Shown here: positions 44,201-47,463 of the stretch, in pieces
Position numbering within the stretch: position 1 is the stretch's first letter
Layout of the letters: every line of letters begins with the position of its first letter
From: Lachnospiraceae bacterium
GTDB lineage: Bacteria; Bacillota; Clostridia; Lachnospirales; Lachnospiraceae
Direction of reading: 5' to 3'
NCBI GenBank assembly: GCA_014804265.1
Contig: JAAVAC010000003.1
Coordinates: 31,203 to 78,665, forward strand
Length of the DNA stretch: 47,463 nucleotides
Position numbers and translations under genes: made by a program
The notes under the pieces: generated by a model
The model's input: only the letters and a program-made list of their open reading frames with translations
What the model was told of the DNA's origin: nothing
The model's database searches: none

Positions 44201-46368
44201 CGGTAGATGCTTACAAGGTAATTGAGACTGGGAGCCTGAAAACGCTCTCGAAAGAGTCGGATGGCAAGTATTATCTGGAGTTTGAATTTACTCTGCAGAA
44301 CTTTTCGGTAAATAGCACGGATTCAGACATTTATACTCCGAAGCTGTATGTGGATGTAAATGCGGACGGAAAGTTTTCGGAATCGGAAGAGCTAGAAGGA
44401 GCGGTGGTCACCAACGCCCTGACAGGGGTGGAAGTGCCCCATGTCACAACAGTCAGAGGAAATGTTTATGAACTGTCTACGAATGTATTGTACCGGTTGA
44501 AGCGTGAGGTGCCGGATGGCTTTCAGGGAGCCCTTCCCTGGTGCTTAAAAGTGGAAAAGAGCCTTAATCCCAATGTTTCGGCAAGTGAAACAGGATATTC
44601 CGCCATACAAGGAGAACAGGCAGCCGTTATCAAAATACTGCAGATTACTCATAATACGGAGAGTCATTTAGATTTGCAATACAGGCCGGGTCTGTATAAT
44701 AGATTCCTTGCAAATCTAACTGATCTTAAAATGTTTAATCTGAATATGATAACAGTAACCCAGTCAGGGTTTGTAAATGATACGTATTATAAGAAGGATT
44801 CTGATGGTAACATTATAGGAGCATCCAGTTATTATGAAGCATTAGACGATTTTGATATGCTTGTATTGGGATTTGGAGATAATTATCTTGATACACAAGG
44901 TACAGATGCAGTAGCTCAGGCGGCAACGGATGCTATTAAAGAGTTTATCGCAAATGGAAAGCCCGTATTGCTCTGCCATGACTTTTTGGAGCACTATCCT
45001 TATTATAAAGTCGTGAAGACATTAAGGGATGTAGTAGGAATGGATCGGTATGGTCTTAACTCGGAAGAGCTTAGAAACTATCTCAAAGATGGAACAGGCT
45101 ATGCAAAGTTGGATCCTGGCGATAGCGCTGCAATTGCAGCCATTGAAGGCTCAGGAAGGCGGGTTGCATACCAGCCAGGCAGCAATAAGAGGACATTACT
45201 GGGTGAGACTCAGGGCCTGACCAATTATTTTTTAATGAAATTTTATAAGAATGAGACTGGTGATTCAAGTCACTACACCCAAGGCAATGATTACATGCCA
45301 CTATTGTCTCCCGATATGTATCAATGGCAGGTTCCGCCTAGTACAGCCAGCAATCAGGCTTATTTACTAGCTATTGACAAGGTAAATGATGGACAGATTA
45401 CGAATTATCCTTATAAACTGCCAGACACATTTCCGGTAAATGATACTCATGGACAGTATTTCCAGCCGAACATGGAGGCGGATCAGGATGAAGATGGAAC
45501 AGCAGATATCACGATTTGGTACACACTGAGTCATGGGTGGGGATGGCCATATCAAATAGATACAGCAGGTGAATTTACTGCATCTACTGAATCCAAGCTT
45601 TCCGATGGTGCATACAACATATTCCCAAAGGATGGAGTCAATAATTATTATATTTTTAACAGCGGTAACGTTACCTATACTGGAAGCGGTCATAGTAGTC
45701 TGGTATACCCGCCCAATATGTATGAGACACAATTATTCATCAATACATTAGTTGCTGCGTACCGGGCGGGAATCAAGAAACCTTCCGTGAGCATGTATGA
45801 TGGAAGTGATTTGAACAGCTATGCGATCAGCAATATCGTGGTGCCGTATGATGAAAACATCGGTTTGAATGCCAGCGATACGAATAAGGCGGAGTCCTCT
45901 ATTATTAAAGATAAGGATGATCCTGCAAAATATCAGTATCCATTTGTAAGTATATCAGATACCAATGCAACCAGAGTATGGTTCCGTGTATCAGACCCGA
46001 ATATGGTAAAGGGGTCAAAGAAAATCCAACTTAAATTCTGGCGTGAGGTGCCTGCTGATACAGCAGGTGCAGAAGAGATTGTACTGGATAATGGTGAAGC
46101 TGTTAAAGTAGTAGAGCTGAGAATGCCATTCTATTCAGCTGATTTCACCCAGGCCCATCCATATGGAACCGATGCTACAGGCGGTGTCATGTATGGATTG
46201 AAGCTTCCTATGGATCTACTGAAAACAAGCAGTGACTTTAAGATTTATGTGGAGGCGGAGACTACGATTGAAAGCGTATCCATAACCGGTAAGAAAAACA
46301 TCAGTAAGTCCGGGAAAGCCTATGCATCTTTAGGCGTCACGAAGATGGATTTGCTGAAGCTGGATTAA
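41278..46368 (+). CDS. Giant membrane-anchored secreted protein of the pilus operon
   Basis: About 1,696 residues. A basic start and one membrane helix (about 8-27) form a signal anchor. No prepilin motif, sortase motif or C-terminal membrane helix is seen. Three modules begin with a similar strand: FKILEVVP (from 57), LRILEIEP (from 639) and IKILQITH (from 1118). Each has later strands typical of Rossmann-like folds (DLIYISGRN, YDIIYIGSN, FDMLVLGFGD; then AVIMDYA, PIIVAGD, PVLLCHD). An acidic Pro/Glu-rich linker lies at about 244-290. From memory, similar proteins are labelled DUF5057. ATG 41278 has GGAG 7 bases upstream; in-frame ATGs at 41254 and 41260 are alternatives. Confidence 0.85.
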   Translation: MEKGKKKLIIRILSTAAVLAVAIAICTFVAKRTTEEVEASTKVLQKVSEKYTSGSSFKILEVVPEHGAHENEEIGYFMSDGNNNNRDFMEVSKAKSIGSFLDEEGISHLMMMRDYGLIKDIGRDYGDSGDSISDNPVYSDKATFLSNPTSGYDLVDKQNRLVSGIYSMDSGLAGNYKLQDGYFIDSSGTINVQQGVVSDNNIPVSNNSIDSGALTRTLAVITNTDGVAEEGTPGEEPAVNHQDEITITIEDDEPEQPEPGNGDEENPPKEEMPIQPEDSTEKEGQPDNMLKDIEGGTNADSSQETYGGGYYQRVGDASYEPVEEGNPFDKKLPEGITWVGDGTGNVKFEESPAGKYYGYPANDIYYNQEDSNHYHNGNWFKELIFGDKDFNIHISIETKTPGEVANWNGYDLIYISGRNEAYINQGADFSEAQVVELYNAVIGDSHQAVIMDYALIDADSIVDRAATGVLSNLEKLALLLWQKDQMAILTETVSENGTGGMAEHNGFDVTVDSSDKVTGMTGYASVSNTIWHYLTSMISLNGYGNFVAGSVYVYEHRLQFFQGPKAQVDAYDFFGNGDFNSRYVDTVVAAGLSQVEYAVRVNNVNNPTEKMTEQVTPAVVVQYILSYDGTASELVKNDLRILEIEPCRDFSFNIGWGTQSYDEVATSGNPYSSQCCTNREDFIKTYLGAPFVTDDGEVDEQNRNKVQFTSMTIEEFICKNDNVSEEYDIIYIGSNHSRNPAYKTYISNAPDAYGSTGNYKVTKAADVSGKSGDTPEYITDYRDNLMDGMVYYNIGDVTYYMQALPSSWGGQLLWGYFEGNREAQTNGKTRFAPRDLTIYKMRELLDYLDNGYPIIVAGDMLKTSDSGTPIINPTINTNSSMLKDTAANGVDHGRIDNCSYMYELFQVATGESTDLTSIGSYSASGYDNFISEADAMAAAANPVTAVQFKERVIQAVNAAKLDINVTSRPTEYEYTVDAYKVIETGSLKTLSKESDGKYYLEFEFTLQNFSVNSTDSDIYTPKLYVDVNADGKFSESEELEGAVVTNALTGVEVPHVTTVRGNVYELSTNVLYRLKREVPDGFQGALPWCLKVEKSLNPNVSASETGYSAIQGEQAAVIKILQITHNTESHLDLQYRPGLYNRFLANLTDLKMFNLNMITVTQSGFVNDTYYKKDSDGNIIGASSYYEALDDFDMLVLGFGDNYLDTQGTDAVAQAATDAIKEFIANGKPVLLCHDFLEHYPYYKVVKTLRDVVGMDRYGLNSEELRNYLKDGTGYAKLDPGDSAAIAAIEGSGRRVAYQPGSNKRTLLGETQGLTNYFLMKFYKNETGDSSHYTQGNDYMPLLSPDMYQWQVPPSTASNQAYLLAIDKVNDGQITNYPYKLPDTFPVNDTHGQYFQPNMEADQDEDGTADITIWYTLSHGWGWPYQIDTAGEFTASTESKLSDGAYNIFPKDGVNNYYIFNSGNVTYTGSGHSSLVYPPNMYETQLFINTLVAAYRAGIKKPSVSMYDGSDLNSYAISNIVVPYDENIGLNASDTNKAESSIIKDKDDPAKYQYPFVSISDTNATRVWFRVSDPNMVKGSKKIQLKFWREVPADTAGAEEIVLDNGEAVKVVELRMPFYSADFTQAHPYGTDATGGVMYGLKLPMDLLKTSSDFKIYVEAETTIESVSITGKKNISKSGKAYASLGVTKMDLLKLD

Positions 46369-46400
46369 TGCCGGTGAAAAAGTAAATAAGTTCAGGAATA

Positions 46401-46433
46401 AAAAGCAGGCTTGCATAAGAGCCTGCTTTTTTA
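46401..46433 (+). terminator. Rho-independent terminator of the pilus operon
   Basis: A perfect 10-bp stem (46401-46410 with 46421-46430), 10-base loop and T-run, 33 bases after the giant gene's stop. No such terminator was seen between pilB and this point, which fits one 20-kb transcript. Confidence 0.9.
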
Positions 46434-46464
46434 CGGCAGGAAAAGCACAAATGAAAAAAAGTTC

Positions 46465-46493
46465 TTTACAGCACAAATTTTTTGGTGTATAGT
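46465..46493 (+). promoter_or_regulatory. Sigma-A promoter for topA
   Basis: -35 TTTACA (46465-46470), 17-base spacer, -10 TATAGT (46488-46493), about 48 bases before the topA start. Confidence 0.7.
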
Positions 46494-46540
46494 GTGAAAC
46501 GATTACTTGAAGTGGATAAGAATAGGGGAATGGAATCGTT

Positions 46541-47463
46541 ATGGCAAAATATTTAGTAATTGTGGAATCACCCACGAAGGTAAAGACCATTAAAAAATTT
46601 TTAGGGACAAATTATGAAGTGCTTGCCAGCAATGGACATGTGCGGGATCTGCCTAAGAGCCAGATGGGAATTGATGTGGAGCATGGTTATGAACCCAAAT
46701 ATATTACCATAAGGGGAAAAGGGGACATACTTGCTTCCTTGAGAAAAGAAGTGAAGAAAGCGGAAAAGATTTATCTGGCAACGGACCCGGACCGGGAAGG
46801 AGAAGCCATATCCTGGCATTTGCTCAAAGCATTAAAGTTAGAAGATAAAAAGGTCTACCGGATTACCTTTAACGAGATTACTAAGCAGGCGGTAAAGGAA
46901 TCTTTAAAGCATGCAAGGGAAATCGACATGGATCTGGTAGATGCCCAACAGGCAAGAAGGGTGTTAGACCGGATGGTGGGCTATCGGATATCCCCACTTT
47001 TATGGGCAAAGGTGAAGAGAGGGCTCAGCGCAGGACGGGTGCAGTCTGTGGCTCTTCGGATCATCTGCGACAGGGAAGAGGAAATCAATGCCTTTATTCC
47101 GGAAGAATACTGGACTTTGGATGTCAATTTGAGCATACCCGGCGAAAAGAAGCCGTTGCAGGCAAAATTCTACGGCACAAAGGAAAAAAAGCTGGCAATT
47201 TCCACCAAAGAGGAGTTGGAGCAGATCTTAAGCAGGTTAGACGGCGTGGAATATCAGGTGCATTCTGTAAAGAAGGGAGAGAGAAGCAAAAAGGCGCCAA
47301 TGCCTTTTACTACATCTACTTTACAGCAGGAGGCAAGCAAGGTGTTGAATTTTTCCACCTCCAAGACAATGAGGCTTGCCCAGCAGCTTTACGAAGGCGT
47401 GGAAATCAAAGGGATGGGAACCATCGGCCTGATTACCTATCTTCGTACAGATTCCACCAGAGT
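46541..47463 (+). CDS. topA: DNA topoisomerase I (3' end cut by window)
   Basis: Type IA topoisomerase that relaxes negative supercoils. The first 307 residues are present. The Toprim domain starts [22 protein letters not shown] and includes the metal site [30 protein letters not shown] and [17 protein letters not shown] follow. The catalytic tyrosine is Tyr300 in LITYLRTDS. Domain order and spacing are normal. The ATG at 46541 follows AGGGGAA at a longish 12-base spacing, but the N-terminus fits exactly. The gene has its own promoter and is not part of the pilus operon. Confidence 0.97.
   Translation, partial: MAKYLVIVESPTKVKTIKKFLGTNYEVLASNGHVRDLPKSQMGIDVEHGYEPKYITIRGKGDILASLRKEVKKAEKIYLATDPDREGEAISWHLLKALKLEDKKVYRITFNEITKQAVKESLKHAREIDMDLVDAQQARRVLDRMVGYRISPLLWAKVKRGLSAGRVQSVALRIICDREEEINAFIPEEYWTLDVNLSIPGEKKPLQAKFYGTKEKKLAISTKEELEQILSRLDGVEYQVHSVKKGERSKKAPMPFTTSTLQQEASKVLNFSTSKTMRLAQQLYEGVEIKGMGTIGLITYLRTDSTR

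Overview
The window looks like chromosomal DNA from a spore-forming, Gram-positive Clostridia species, most likely Lachnospiraceae. The evidence is the set of sporulation genes (germination protease GPR, SpoIIP, a sigma-K-like factor), the rpsT / gpr / spoIIP / lepA / hemW neighbourhood, strong AGGAGG-type ribosome sites, consensus sigma-A promoters, and a type IV pilus set with no secretin or outer-membrane parts. No phage, transposase, tRNA, rRNA or CRISPR was seen. The species was not identified.

Layout. 1-4590: the 3' part of a sensor histidine kinase, then trkA-trkH potassium uptake. 4991-8337: a four-gene operon with an ECF sigma factor, a membrane protein and an ABC-2 exporter. 8673-10937 (minus): a polar amino-acid ABC importer whose binding protein has its two halves in swapped order. 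11182-13488: a zinc-ribbon / TPM-domain membrane cassette. 13518-19757: gpr (minus), then rpsT, spoIIP, lepA and hemW. 19819-21312: a paired small DMT transporter and a sigma-K-like factor. 21336-23632: a degenerate HD-GYP-like protein and pilT. 23793-26508: comM and dprA. 26694-46368: a 20-kb type IV pilus operon. 46541-end: 5' part of topA.

The pilus locus is the main feature. It holds pilB (with two MshEN-type c-di-GMP-binding repeats), pilC, two tandem major-type pilins, prepilin peptidase, a fused PilM-PilN protein and PilO. Four minor pseudopilins follow; by N-terminus they resemble GspI, GspK, GspH and GspJ, and three carry very large passenger regions of about 570-790 residues. The last gene encodes a roughly 1,700-residue membrane-anchored secreted protein with three repeated Rossmann-like modules. 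The operon sits between dprA and topA, which are normally neighbours in Firmicutes, with pilT on the other side of comM-dprA. This suggests coupling of pili to DNA uptake or adhesion, and to c-di-GMP.

Other items worth attention are the apparently circularly permuted amino-acid-binding lipoprotein and a family of long, perfectly paired intergenic palindromes. In the palindromes the central loops are related while the arms differ in sequence.
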